Shown here piece by piece: positions 16,263 through 25,791 of a DNA stretch of 64,000 nt. The notes under the pieces were generated by a model. It searched no databases. It worked only from the letters and a program-made list of their open reading frames with translations, and was not told the DNA's origin. The position numbers were made by a program, and so were the translations under genes. The DNA is from Tolypothrix sp. PCC 7910 (lineage in GTDB: Bacteria; Cyanobacteriota; Cyanobacteriia; Cyanobacteriales; Nostocaceae). Each line of letters begins with the position of its first letter. Positions within the stretch are counted from its first letter, which is position 1. The stretch covers positions 124,001 to 188,000 of the forward strand of contig NZ_CP050440.1 of the NCBI RefSeq assembly GCF_011769525.1. Direction: 5' to 3'.

Positions 16263-19200
16263 TTACTTGGTTTGCAATCGGAAAAAATACAACTTTCCTA
16301 ACATACCCCCTGCAACAACCCTCACACCATCTCCTGCAACAGCACAACACAAGACTGGACTTTCCCCTGTGAAACTGGCAATTCCTTTAGCAGTTTGCCA
16401 ATTGTAGACTTTTAGCATGTAGTCCCAAGAACCAGAAATTACATATTTACCATCTGGGGTGAGAGCAACTGCATTTACCAAGTAACGATGACCCTTCAGA
16501 GTAGATAGTTCTGATCCAGTTTGCCAATTCCAAACTTTTAGCGTGTAGTTATCAGAACCAGAAATTACATATTTACCATCAGGAGTGAGGGCGACTGCGT
16601 TTACCTGATCGCTATGACCATTTAAGGTACGCAGTTCTTCTCCAGTTTGCCAATTCCAGACTTTGAGGGTGTTGTCAGAAGAACCAGAAATCAAATAATT
16701 ACCATCTGGGGTGAAGGCGACTGCATTTATCTCATCGCTATGACCTTTTAAGGTATGCAATTCTTCCCCAGTTTGCCAATTCCAGACTTTGAGGGTGTTA
16801 TCAGAAGAACCAGAAATCAAATAATTACCATCTGGAGTGAGGGCGACTGCATTTACCCAGGAACTATGACCCGCCAGGGTACGCAGTTCTTCCCCAGTTT
16901 GCCAATTCCAGACTTTGAGGGTGTTGTCAGAAGAACCAGAAATCAAGTACTTACCATCTGGGGTAAGGGCGACTGCATTTACCCAAGAACTATGACCTTT
17001 TAAGGTATGCAGTTCTTCCCCAGTTTGCCAATGCCAGACTTTTAGGGTGGAGTCCCAGGAACCAGAAATTACGTAGTTACCATCTGGGGTGAAGGTTACT
17101 GTATGTACTTCATCACTATGACCTTTGATGGTAGATAGTTCCTTGTCGTGTTGCCAATTCCAGACTTTGAGGGTAGAGTCCTGAGAACCAGAAATCACAT
17201 ACTTTCCATCAGGGGTGAGAGCGACCGCATTTACCGAGGAAATATGACCTTTTAGGGTATGTAATTCTTCCCCAGTTTGCCAATTCCAAACTTTGAGGGT
17301 AAAGTCATGGGAACCAGAAATCACATACTTTCCATCAGGGGTGAGAGCAACCACATTTACCGAGGAAATATGACCTTTTAGGGTATGTAATTCTTCCCCA
17401 GTTTGCCAATCCCAAACTTTCAGAGTTAAGTCACTAGAACCAGAAATTACATGCTTACCATTAGAGGTAAGGACGACTGCACTTACCCAGTCAGTATGAC
17501 CCATCAGGGTACGCAGTTGTTCTCCAGTTTGCCAATTCCAGACTCTTAAGGTCTTGTCATCAGAAGCAGAAATTAAGTACTTGCCGTCTGGAGTGAGGAC
17601 AAGCGCATTTACCGAGTCAGTATGACCCATCAGGGTACGCAGTTGTTCTCCAGTTTGCCAATTCCAGACTTTAAGGGTGGTGTCACCAGCACCAGAAATG
17701 ACGTAATTGCCATCAGCACTCAGGGCAACTGCATTTACCCAGCCACTATGACCTTCTAGGGTACGCAGTTGTTCTCCAGTTTGCCAATCCCAGACTTTCA
17801 GAGTCTTGTCATCGGAAGCAGAAATCACATACTTGCCATCTGGAGTGAAAGCGATTGCACTTACTAATTCACTATGACCCACTAGAGTACGTAGTTCTTC
17901 CCCAGTTTGCCAGTTCCAGACTTTCAGGGTGGTGTCACGAGAACTAGAAATGGCGTAATTGCCATCTGGGTTTAGAGCAACTGCTCTTACTGAGGCACTA
18001 TGACCTACTAATGTACGTACTAAGGAACCACCAGGAGGAGTTAAACTGGCTGTTTGCGGAAGCAAGCCAGGAGTTGTGCATTGCTGCGCCTGCGTTAACA
18101 ATGCCTGAATTTCTGCTGTTTCAAAACCCAGCAACCGCCCTAATAATTGCCCCGCCAATTGCTGTTTATCTTCATTTAAAATATGTGCCGACAGCCTCAA
18201 TGCACCTTGAATTAACTGTAAATTCTCATCTTGGGGCAAGAAATCATAATCTGCTAACAAAGCATTAATATTGATGTTCTCCAACTTCCCCTGCAACCAG
18301 CGAAAATCACACAGCAGTTGTTGTAATTCTCTTTCCCTTCCTCCAGCCAGCAAGTGATAGGCTAAATTCTGCCAAATATAACCGTCATTTTCTAAACTAT
18401 GCCAGCCTTCGAGGTGTTTTTCGCTGTAAGCATTTAACAGGCGATTGTGTAAAAACCCTATCCCCTGACTTTCCTTTGCTAATGTCGTGTACTGCTTCCT
18501 CACATAATCAAACTGCAAGTCATGCAACCGCAAATTTCCCGCTTCATCCCGCAAAGCCAGAGATTTACTCACCAATTCATCAATCACATCTTGGCTATCA
18601 AACTCATCTAACCCCAAGGGTCGCCAAAAAGTCTGCAAAACTGCTTCGGGTATGGGTGTATCTTCCAGAAACACCGCAAAATCTAAATATCGCTGTTGGC
18701 AATTCTCATCCAAAGCCGCCACACTGACCGCAACTGCTTTGAGTAAATCGGGATAAGGATAATCGGGAAACTGTTGTTTGATTTTCTCTAAATCAGCACT
18801 TTGCAATTTTTCTAAAATATTCTGCCAGCGATTTGGCGGCTTCCCCCGCATCATCGCGCCTACCATTGCTAATGCTAAGGGCAAATACCCACATTCTCGC
18901 GCTACCTGCAAAGCAACATCATTTTGCGGGCTTGGTTGCAAAATTTCTGGCTGATTTGCCCAATTCGCCAAAAGTTCTAACGCCTGTTGTTCACCCAAAA
19001 TTGCCAGCTGATACTCTTCTCCTCCCAAACCCGTGACTATCGCCGCATCACGGGTAGTAATTAACATCTGACAGCGTTCCCCCAACACATCACACGCTGT
19101 TGCATCATCCAAACGCCAGATATCATCCAAAATCAGCAAGCAAGCTTTCTGTGCAAACAACTCCCGCAACCGCGCTTTCGCCAATCCCACCTCGGTAAAA

Positions 19201-19406
19201 GCTGCTTGCTTATCACCCAACGCTTGAGCAATATAAGATTGCCAAGTTAAAATTTGGGGCTTTTGTCCCAATGTTACCCACAACACCCCATCAGGAAACG
19301 CCTTTCTCACTTCTTCATCCCGCGCTAAGGCTATAGCTAAGACTGTTTTACCTATTCCGCCCATCCCTTGCACACCCACACGCCGACTTTTACCTGTAAT
19401 CCCCAC
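16263..19406 (-). CDS. NB-ARC ATPase with 14 WD40 repeats (C-terminal part of a split CHAT-STAND protein)
   Basis: This 1047-residue frame starts within an NB-ARC domain: Walker A GMGGIGKT (14-21), Walker B LLILDDIW (about 94-101), then LITTRDAAIV and the CGYLPLALAMVG motif. A helical linker follows (about 290-460). From about 462 to the end there are 14 repeats of about 42 residues (GH...VNAVALTPDGKYVISGS.D.TLKVWNWQTGEE), enough for two seven-bladed propellers. This is STAND architecture: a ligand sensor, an ATP-driven oligomerisation switch and an effector. The GTG at 19406 is not the true start: the frame continues upstream without stop through TNVPELPPHFLPRPEELT to the A9 run at the end of the CHAT gene. 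See the adjoining entry. Confidence 0.85.
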   Translation of the reverse strand: MGITGKSRRVGVQGMGGIGKTVLAIALARDEEVRKAFPDGVLWVTLGQKPQILTWQSYIAQALGDKQAAFTEVGLAKARLRELFAQKACLLILDDIWRLDDATACDVLGERCQMLITTRDAAIVTGLGGEEYQLAILGEQQALELLANWANQPEILQPSPQNDVALQVARECGYLPLALAMVGAMMRGKPPNRWQNILEKLQSADLEKIKQQFPDYPYPDLLKAVAVSVAALDENCQQRYLDFAVFLEDTPIPEAVLQTFWRPLGLDEFDSQDVIDELVSKSLALRDEAGNLRLHDLQFDYVRKQYTTLAKESQGIGFLHNRLLNAYSEKHLEGWHSLENDGYIWQNLAYHLLAGGRERELQQLLCDFRWLQGKLENININALLADYDFLPQDENLQLIQGALRLSAHILNEDKQQLAGQLLGRLLGFETAEIQALLTQAQQCTTPGLLPQTASLTPPGGSLVRTLVGHSASVRAVALNPDGNYAISSSRDTTLKVWNWQTGEELRTLVGHSELVSAIAFTPDGKYVISASDDKTLKVWDWQTGEQLRTLEGHSGWVNAVALSADGNYVISGAGDTTLKVWNWQTGEQLRTLMGHTDSVNALVLTPDGKYLISASDDKTLRVWNWQTGEQLRTLMGHTDWVSAVVLTSNGKHVISGSSDLTLKVWDWQTGEELHTLKGHISSVNVVALTPDGKYVISGSHDFTLKVWNWQTGEELHTLKGHISSVNAVALTPDGKYVISGSQDSTLKVWNWQHDKELSTIKGHSDEVHTVTFTPDGNYVISGSWDSTLKVWHWQTGEELHTLKGHSSWVNAVALTPDGKYLISGSSDNTLKVWNWQTGEELRTLAGHSSWVNAVALTPDGNYLISGSSDNTLKVWNWQTGEELHTLKGHSDEINAVAFTPDGNYLISGSSDNTLKVWNWQTGEELRTLNGHSDQVNAVALTPDGKYVISGSDNYTLKVWNWQTGSELSTLKGHRYLVNAVALTPDGKYVISGSWDYMLKVYNWQTAKGIASFTGESPVLCCAVAGDGVRVVAGGMLGKLYFFRLQTK

Positions 19407-19528
19407 AGGTTGCTTTGTTGAAGATAATACTTTCTGTGTTAAGGGTGTAAGTTCTTCAGGACGGGGTAAAAAGTGCGGTGGTAACTCTGGTACGTTGGTA
19501 AGATTGCCTAAAGGTTGGTGATGGGGTG

Positions 19529-20128
19529 TTAAATTGGTTTTTTTTTAAGTTCAGGAATCAACTCACCAGATACACCAGCTAACTGTATTGCATTCCGCGC
19601 AATATTAAAAGCAAACTCTACAGGCGCACCAGAATCATATTCGGGATTGTAAGCTAGAAGCGCATCGTAAAAACCCACAACAAACTCAATCGCGGCTTTA
19701 TCCTCGATTTGATCATTCATCCCAATTACATAATTAATCTGTTGGGAAATAGCCTCAGCTTGCACTTTCGAGTAACAAGCATTCAACAGCACACATTCTA
19801 CTTGCTTAGAAAACTGTCCAAACAATCCAGCTAATGCTTCACCTGTAACTAGCTGTTCTTTTCCCGTTTCATCCTCAAAAGCTAGTCCTTGTTCCTTTGC
19901 ACCATGCCCAGAAAACTGGATAATATTTGGTCGATAATCCAAAATAGCGCGGCGAATATCCCTCGGACGGACGGCTAAATCATAGCGTAAATCAAAGTTC
20001 TCCCGATTTAGCGACCTTTGCAAGCCTTCCTTAATATCACGCAATTCTTGATCAAGGCGCAATCGTGATGTATTGCTGGGATTTGCGGCTAATATCAGAA
20101 TTTTCTGCGGTTTAACAGTCATTGCCAA
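19529..20128 (-). CDS. CHAT domain protein (N-terminal effector half of a split CHAT-NB-ARC-WD40 protein)
   Basis: The 199-residue protein is a complete CHAT (caspase-HetF-associated with TPRs) domain: KILILAANPSNTSRLRLDQE at the start, the catalytic His75 in IIQFSGHGA, and the catalytic Cys118 in LLNACYS. CHAT domains are caspase-like proteases or protease-related effectors. It ends ELKKKPI at an A9 run (T9 at 19538-19546 on the plus strand). With one extra A, or a -1 ribosomal slip at A-AAA-AAA, the frame continues as TNLTPHHQPLGN into the NB-ARC gene, giving a continuous protein of about 1288 residues. It is therefore either a frameshift mutation, a sequencing miscount or programmed frameshifting. 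The start may be Met1 or Met3. Confidence 0.85.
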   Translation of the reverse strand: MAMTVKPQKILILAANPSNTSRLRLDQELRDIKEGLQRSLNRENFDLRYDLAVRPRDIRRAILDYRPNIIQFSGHGAKEQGLAFEDETGKEQLVTGEALAGLFGQFSKQVECVLLNACYSKVQAEAISQQINYVIGMNDQIEDKAAIEFVVGFYDALLAYNPEYDSGAPVEFAFNIARNAIQLAGVSGELIPELKKKPI

Positions 20129-20154
20129 GGGTGGGAAGGGCTGTTTTTAAGTAT

Positions 20155-20404
20155 ACATCTTGGGGAATGGGCATGGGGCATTGGGCATTGGGCATGGGGA
20201 AGGGGTAATGGGTAATTTCTTCTTATCTCCCTCATCTCCCTCATCTTCCTCATCTTCCTCATCTCCCCAGTCCCCAGTCCCCAGTCCCCAGTCCCCAGTC
20301 CCCAGTCCCCAATTGACAACTATAAAAAGGAGAAAGGGGAAAAGCACAAAGAGAAATCACCTTTCCCCTTTAACCTTTCCCCTTTCCCCTATAACCTTAC
20401 ATAT
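20155..20404. repeat. STRR-rich intergenic region
   Basis: GGGCATT/GGGCATG, CTCATCTTCCT and CCCCAGT heptamers fill the gap (at least seven tandem CCCCAGT units around 20266-20310). Open frames on both strands here are repeat artefacts. Confidence 0.85.
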
Positions 20405-21004
20405 TTAGGCGGCGAAGTTATCAGCCGCAAAGTCCCAGTTAATTAATTGATCTAGGTAATTTTTGATAAATGCAGGACGGGCATTTCTGAAGTCGATGTA
20501 GTAGGCGTGTTCCCAAACATCTAGGGTTAAAATTGCCTTTTTACCATAGGCGAGAGGGTTCTCGGCATTTGGTGTCTTGATAACTTTCAAAGTACCACCA
20601 TCATCAATCAACCAAGCCCATCCACTGCCAAATTGAGTTGCAGCAGCGTTAGAGAACTCTTCTTTGAACTTATCGTAGCTACCAAAATCTTTATCAATCT
20701 TGTCGGCTAGTGCGCCAGAAGGTTGTCCGCCACCTGCTGGTTTGAGTGAGTTCCAGAAAAAGGTGTGGTTCCACACTTGAGCCGCGTTGTTAAAGATTCC
20801 TGCCTTAGAAGCATCTTTAAAGGAAGCTGTGATTACCTCTTCCAATGATTTATCAGCAAGTTCTGTACCATCAACTAACTTATTGAGGTTGTCTACGTAA
20901 GCTTTGTGGTGCTTACCATAGTGATACTCAAAAGTCTCACCTTTCATGCCATACGGCTCTAGTGCATTAAAGTCGTAGGGTAGGGGGGGCTGTGTAAATG
21001 CCAT
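20405..21004 (-). CDS. sodB: Iron superoxide dismutase
   Basis: The 199-residue protein has the standard length of bacterial FeSOD. Metal ligands are His28 (EYHYGKHHKAYV), His80 (QVWNHTFFW), Asp162 and His166 (LDVWEHAYYID). The iron-type signature is visible in AAQVWNHTFFWNSLKP and ATQFGSGWAWL, where Gln lies in the TQFGSGW position typical of FeSOD. It converts superoxide to hydrogen peroxide and oxygen in the cytoplasm, guarding against photosynthetic oxidative stress. An RBS-like GAGAGGA lies about nine bases before the ATG. The gene is monocistronic, with an 870-bp gap upstream. Confidence 0.97.
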   Translation of the reverse strand: MAFTQPPLPYDFNALEPYGMKGETFEYHYGKHHKAYVDNLNKLVDGTELADKSLEEVITASFKDASKAGIFNNAAQVWNHTFFWNSLKPAGGGQPSGALADKIDKDFGSYDKFKEEFSNAAATQFGSGWAWLIDDGGTLKVIKTPNAENPLAYGKKAILTLDVWEHAYYIDFRNARPAFIKNYLDQLINWDFAADNFAA

Positions 21005-21881
21005 TGTGTGAAATCCTCTCTTTACCGTTTTCCAGTTTAAAGCTATTCAGATGTTTAGGAAATTACAGCTTTTATGGTCGTAAGTTTGATGCCCTAAATG
21101 TTGGCACATAAAACTTAACATGGTAATTTTACTACCAAACTGAAAATTAAAACTATAGATTTTTTGCAATAGGTAAAATCAGCAATCCAATGGGAAGAAA
21201 TGTAAAATTTACCAACTCTCTATTCCCGGCACATCTAGAATTGACACGCTAATAGTGGGAGATGGGGCCTGATGCTGCTGGGTGAAAGTCAAGAGTCAAA
21301 AGTCAAAAGTCAAAAGTCAAAAGGACTAGATTAATAGGTGTTTAAGGTATTTTCATCTAGTTAATTATTTGTGCCATGCTGCGCTGAATTTCGGTCTAGC
21401 CCTTCAGATGGTGGTTATTGCTGGCAAAGGAATATTAGTTGGGTTTTCACCTCAGTTTTAAATAGCCATATTCAACCATTCTATTTAGCGCAACTGTTAA
21501 GGCTGAAAACTTCTAGCCTTGGTAACATTAGTTCAATAATTTAAAATCTATCTTTAGCTAGATGAAATAATCAAAAAATCAATCTATATTCAAACATCAC
21601 TAAATTTGGTAGCTAGCGACATTATTAATTTGCGATCGCAAAATTTTCGCAGACATGCATGTCTTAATCAATGGTTGGCTCTATCAGAGCAAGTCGCAGC
21701 TAGGATCGTTTTTCCCAGGTTTGTACGGTTTAGTCAAAAATTAGCGCTTGGAGACTGGCGACTAGGTACCGAAGAATAGCGTCTTTCGCAAATTGGTTGG
21801 GGTTGAAAACCTAAATCTCAATTTCAATCCCCAAATACCATTCCTAAGTTCCCAATCCCCAGTCCCCAGTTCCCAGGTAAA
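21005..21881. other. Long intergenic region (877 bp), no gene recognised
   Basis: It lies upstream of sodB and downstream of panC-cmk. It holds a GTCAAAA heptamer tract (about 21288-21322), one HIP1 site and STRR at 21835-21880. No frame of useful length or family match is seen; a degraded gene cannot be excluded. Confidence 0.6.
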
Positions 21882-23495
21882 TCAAAGTGATGACAACTGT
21901 GATATACGTTGTTCGCAATAGTCAACGATTTTAGCAGTAACTTCAGATGCGCTAAATCCATCGGTCTGGATTTCGATGGCATCTGCTGCTTTTTGCAAAG
22001 GTGAAACTTTGCGCGTACTATCTTTCCAGTCACGTTCGGCAATGTCCCGTTCTAACTGTTCTAGATTAACTTCCGGCAGATTTTGTTTTTTAAAGTCTTC
22101 CTGGCGGCGACGCGCACGTTCAGTTACAGAAGCGGTTAAGAAGATTTTTACTTCTGCATCCGGGAAGACATGAGTTCCAATGTCTCTTCCTTCTGCAACT
22201 AAACCACCTCTTTTTCCCCAGCTTTGCTGTTGTTTGACTAAGGCTTTACGAACAGCAGTTTGTGCAGCTATGGCTGAGACTTTAGATGTTACCTCTACAG
22301 TACGAATTACTTGGGTAACATTAGTTCCATTAATCCAAACCTGCACAGGAGATTGTAAATCTTGGCTAGGAGTCAGTTGAATTTCACAAGAACTAGCTAA
22401 TTCCGCGATCGCACACTCATCATCTATGGCAATACCTTGTTGTAACACCAACCAAGTAACAGAACGATACATAGATCCGGTATCTAGATACACCAAACCT
22501 AGTTTTGCTGCCACTTGCCGCGCCACAGTAGACTTACCTGCGCCGGCTGGGCCGTCAATAGCGATGATGGGTAGGCGATCGCTTAATAAAATATTGTCAA
22601 TCAAACGAGTAGAACCAAGACGAGCTGCGATCGCGAGCATTCCTTCCTCCTTAACTGTAACTAAAGACATCAATGTATTCGGCTCAACCAATTCAATATA
22701 TTCCACTAAGACATTAGTGACCATCGCTACTTCTTGGCGAACTGCCGCAATCAGCTCCTCGCTGTTGCGAACTCCCGCCTTGAAAGCAGCTTCAGCCTGC
22801 TGCAAGCCACGATATAAAACCGCCGCCTGCTGTTTTTCCGATGCACTCAAATACTGATTGCGAGAACTGAAGGCTAGACCAGACGCTTCGCGCAGCGTTG
22901 GACAAGCAACAATTTCTACCGGAAAATTCAAATCAGCTACTAACTGTCGAATAATTGCTAGTTGCTGACCATCCTTTTGGCCAAAGTAGGCTCGGTCAGG
23001 CTGTACCAAGTTAAAAAGCTTGGTCACAATCGTGGCCACACCTTGGAAATGACCTAGCCGAGAACCACCGCACAAGCCTGTTATCATAGCAGAAGGAGGG
23101 ATTACTTGTGTAACCTTCGATTCTTGTATACTCTTCTGCGAAACTCCCATTTCTTCCGGAGTTGGAGCAAAAATTAAGTCAACCCCAGCTTGTTCACACA
23201 GATGCATGTCAAGCTCTAAAGTCCGGGGGTAACTTTTATAGTCCTCATTTGGAGAAAATTGCAGCGGATTGACAAAAATACTGACAATCACCGTAGAATT
23301 TTCTTGCCGCGCTCGTTGCATCAAGCTTAAGTGGCCTTGATGTAAACCTCCCATTGTTGGTACCAAACCGATAGCTGTCCGATCCCAGCTAGACATTTCA
23401 TCTAGAGCCAGATCATCTGGAACCAAACATTTATTTTCCAAGCGGCGTTGAGTTAAATAGCAGCTTAAAGCTGCAACTGTTGTCAGCAGGCGCAC
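21882..23495 (-). CDS. panC/cmk: Bifunctional pantoate--beta-alanine ligase / cytidylate kinase
   Basis: This 537-residue fusion is the form typical of cyanobacteria. Residues 1-305 are pantothenate synthetase, with the nucleotidyltransferase motif PTMGGLHQGHLSLM (HIGH-like) and YFGQKDGQQLAIIRQLV, which joins pantoate and beta-alanine for coenzyme A synthesis. Residues from about 313 are CMP kinase: P-loop IDGPAGAGKSTVARQ, YLDTGSMYR and EGRDIGTHVFP, which phosphorylates (d)CMP. Both halves look intact. The N-terminus (MRLLTTVAALSCYL) matches family starts. It is monocistronic, divergent from the region upstream of rlpA. Confidence 0.95.
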   Translation of the reverse strand: MRLLTTVAALSCYLTQRRLENKCLVPDDLALDEMSSWDRTAIGLVPTMGGLHQGHLSLMQRARQENSTVIVSIFVNPLQFSPNEDYKSYPRTLELDMHLCEQAGVDLIFAPTPEEMGVSQKSIQESKVTQVIPPSAMITGLCGGSRLGHFQGVATIVTKLFNLVQPDRAYFGQKDGQQLAIIRQLVADLNFPVEIVACPTLREASGLAFSSRNQYLSASEKQQAAVLYRGLQQAEAAFKAGVRNSEELIAAVRQEVAMVTNVLVEYIELVEPNTLMSLVTVKEEGMLAIAARLGSTRLIDNILLSDRLPIIAIDGPAGAGKSTVARQVAAKLGLVYLDTGSMYRSVTWLVLQQGIAIDDECAIAELASSCEIQLTPSQDLQSPVQVWINGTNVTQVIRTVEVTSKVSAIAAQTAVRKALVKQQQSWGKRGGLVAEGRDIGTHVFPDAEVKIFLTASVTERARRRQEDFKKQNLPEVNLEQLERDIAERDWKDSTRKVSPLQKAADAIEIQTDGFSASEVTAKIVDYCEQRISQLSSL

Positions 23496-23729
23496 AAAAT
23501 ACCCCTAGTTTTTATCGATCCCTCCCCCGTTAGTTTATATCTGAAACTGGGGAAAGATTTGTTCAACTAGGGGAATTTAAGTGATAGCGAATAGAAACGT
23601 AAAGAGTAAAGAGTTGAAAGTAGGTAAAAAATTGACTGAAGAATTGTGAAGTGCAAAGAATTAAGGATGAAGGCAAAGAGAACAAGGGAACTCTTAAATA
23701 CTTCAACCTTTATCCTTTAGCCTGCTATG

Positions 23730-24836
23730 TTATCTGCCTAATACTTCAATCTTCACGGGTGCAACACCACTACCCATCATTCCTAAAATCCGCGCCGCAC
23801 CAGCAGAAAGGTCAAGAATGCGACCCCGAATATATGGGCCACGGTCAGTAATAGACACCACTACAGAACGACCATTGCGGGTGTTAGTTACACGCACTCT
23901 TGTACCAAAGGGTAAGCTACGATGGGCGGCAGTCATGCCTTCAGGATGAAACCTCTTACCACTAGCAGTGCGGCTGCCAGAGCCATCATAACCATACCAG
24001 GAAGCAATGCCACTTAAGGTAATTCGCACTGGCCCAATAGCAACTTGCTGTGGCAACTTGGGTAATGATAATGGCGAACGATTTGGTAAATTTGCAATTT
24101 CGCTGATAGGAGATGCATTACCGATGAGCCTCCGCATCCGGTTAGTGGCTTGCAATGCATCTTGTGCTAAATCGTTGGTGGAATTTGCTAGGCGGGTATT
24201 TTCATTGATTTCCACCAATTCTTCGCCTTTGATTTTGATCGTATAGCGATCGCCTGATTTTTGGAGATCGGAGGCACCTTTGTTCTGGCTTTGATTGGCA
24301 ATTTTCCCTTCGCCGCCTCCTTTCCAGCTGACAATAATCTGACCGGCATCCACATTGTCTCGAAGCAACTGGTTAATCTTGGTTGCTATTACACCAGCTC
24401 TTTCCACCGGGTCATCGTTAGTAGTGGTAATTCGGTTACCTACATCCGTTACATTCCCAATACTTGCCACTTTGGTGGTGTTGCTAGCAAGAGGGGCGTA
24501 GCCTTGTACGCCCCCAGGGTTGTTAATTACTCCAACCTTACTATCAGCACTCCCAACTGATAAAGTACTCAGAAAGGTAAGAACAGGAATATTTCGGATA
24601 AAAAGTGTTGCCGCCTTACGACCTTCAACGCTGTGAGGATGAATTTCTGTAATCACAGCATCAGAGGTTGGTTTCCCTGTTGGGGATTGGTACTCTCCTA
24701 CTTTGACAACCTCACCTGCCGGTAATGGTTGGGAAGCAAGAGTGTTTCCCTTGGTTGTTTGAGTGCGTCCAACTGAGGGTATCCCTAAAACAGTTAGAAA
24801 CACGGCGACAATAGTCCACAAATGTCTTTGATTCAT
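23730..24836 (-). CDS. Septal ring lytic transglycosylase RlpA family protein
   Basis: The 368-residue protein has an N-terminal signal peptide (about residues 8-25, WTIVAVFLTVLGIPSVGRTQ) and a long, poorly conserved middle. A C-terminal double-psi beta-barrel (about 275-365) carries GIASWYGYDGSGSRTASGKR, MTAAHRSLPFGTRVRVTN and SITDRGPYIRGRILDLS, with the Asp of the DRGP motif expected at the active site. RlpA enzymes cleave glycan strands lacking stem peptides and act at septa. Cyanobacterial versions of this length carry a long N-terminal extension of unknown role. The C-terminus ends shortly after the barrel, so no SPOR domain is present. Confidence 0.85.
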   Translation of the reverse strand: MNQRHLWTIVAVFLTVLGIPSVGRTQTTKGNTLASQPLPAGEVVKVGEYQSPTGKPTSDAVITEIHPHSVEGRKAATLFIRNIPVLTFLSTLSVGSADSKVGVINNPGGVQGYAPLASNTTKVASIGNVTDVGNRITTTNDDPVERAGVIATKINQLLRDNVDAGQIIVSWKGGGEGKIANQSQNKGASDLQKSGDRYTIKIKGEELVEINENTRLANSTNDLAQDALQATNRMRRLIGNASPISEIANLPNRSPLSLPKLPQQVAIGPVRITLSGIASWYGYDGSGSRTASGKRFHPEGMTAAHRSLPFGTRVRVTNTRNGRSVVVSITDRGPYIRGRILDLSAGAARILGMMGSGVAPVKIEVLGR

Positions 24837-25791
24837 GCGTCCGATTTTAAAGCGACTGTAGAACAGAAGTTTTACGGTTCGTGGGATTTTGCACCACTGA
24901 AAGTGTTTTCCCCTTCAACTCGAACTCGTTCCGCTTTCACTTTTTTGTTTTATAACTGCAACAGACTAACACGAACCTTTGAGCTTGGGGATCAGGGTTT
25001 TAGCGTAAGTCTTGGTAACTTTAGCAAAATTAGATTCTATTTTCAAGGCTCAAAGCTTTCTCAAATGCGGATTTCGACTATGTAACGTTTTTTTTGATAA
25101 GTAAAACTTTTCTTATGAAAAATTAACATTTTCGTAGCTATAAATTGAGCAAAGTGCTGTCCAATATTTCGCCCAAGATTGCTTGTATTGTAGCTTTTCA
25201 CCTCACCAAGATTGCTGCAAAAAATTAGCTTAAAATCTATAACTCTTTATTTTTAAAATTGCGAATAAATACTTATAAAAAATAATTTAATTTAATTTTA
25301 TAAGCCTTTGAATTCGTTTCGTAACAGGAATTACAGAATAATAATTGTAATCTTCACATAAAGTTAATCATAACTTAAAAAGTATTTTTTGTTACATATC
25401 TAATGATAAGGATAAATTCATTATTAGTTAACAGTTAGTTATTTAATTAACCTCGGGTCAAAGACCGACTAAGCATATATACTACAAAACTATCTATGTA
25501 TATTCTGAAACATAGATAAATTTACGTAATCTCAAAAGAGACTCAAGCTATCAGTAACAGTCATTAACTAAATAGATCAACAGCGATGAATAGGCTCAAA
25601 ACAAAGGCCAGTGGAGATGGTATCTATTTATGTTTGGCATTTGGCATTTGGCATTTGGTGTTTTTTCCCAATCCCTATTACCCATTACTCAACTCTCAGA
25701 CCCAATTATTTTGCCAATTGAGAAAATAAAACCACATTTTTGCCTACAGTAGTTGATTAAGTATGATTTTTTAAAGCAAGCTGTAAGCCTC
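24837..25791. other. Long AT-rich intergenic region (955 bp)
   Basis: It lies between divergent rlpA and glsA genes. Nothing coding is convincing; a frame at 24822-25085 has no family features. A tract of TTTGGCA heptamers lies at 25629-25658, and the rest is AT-rich and presumably holds both promoters. Confidence 0.6.

Noticed and set aside
16755-19036. Frames antisense to the STAND gene (82-85 codons)
   Set aside because: They are shadows of the WD40 and NB-ARC codons; repeated peptide segments mirror the repeats on the other strand.
20119-20408. Overlapping 66-82 codon frames on both strands
   Set aside because: They consist of translated STRR heptamers (repeats of Gly-Asp-Trp-Gly-Leu-Gly-Thr type) without any start context or family.
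21795-21830. CRISPR-like fragment GGTTGGGGTTGAAAAC followed by ATTTCAATCCCC
   Set aside because: Only a single partial match to repeat-like sequence, with no regular spacing.
24822-25085. 87-codon frame between rlpA and glsA
   Set aside because: It overlaps the rlpA start, its composition looks random and no domain is seen.
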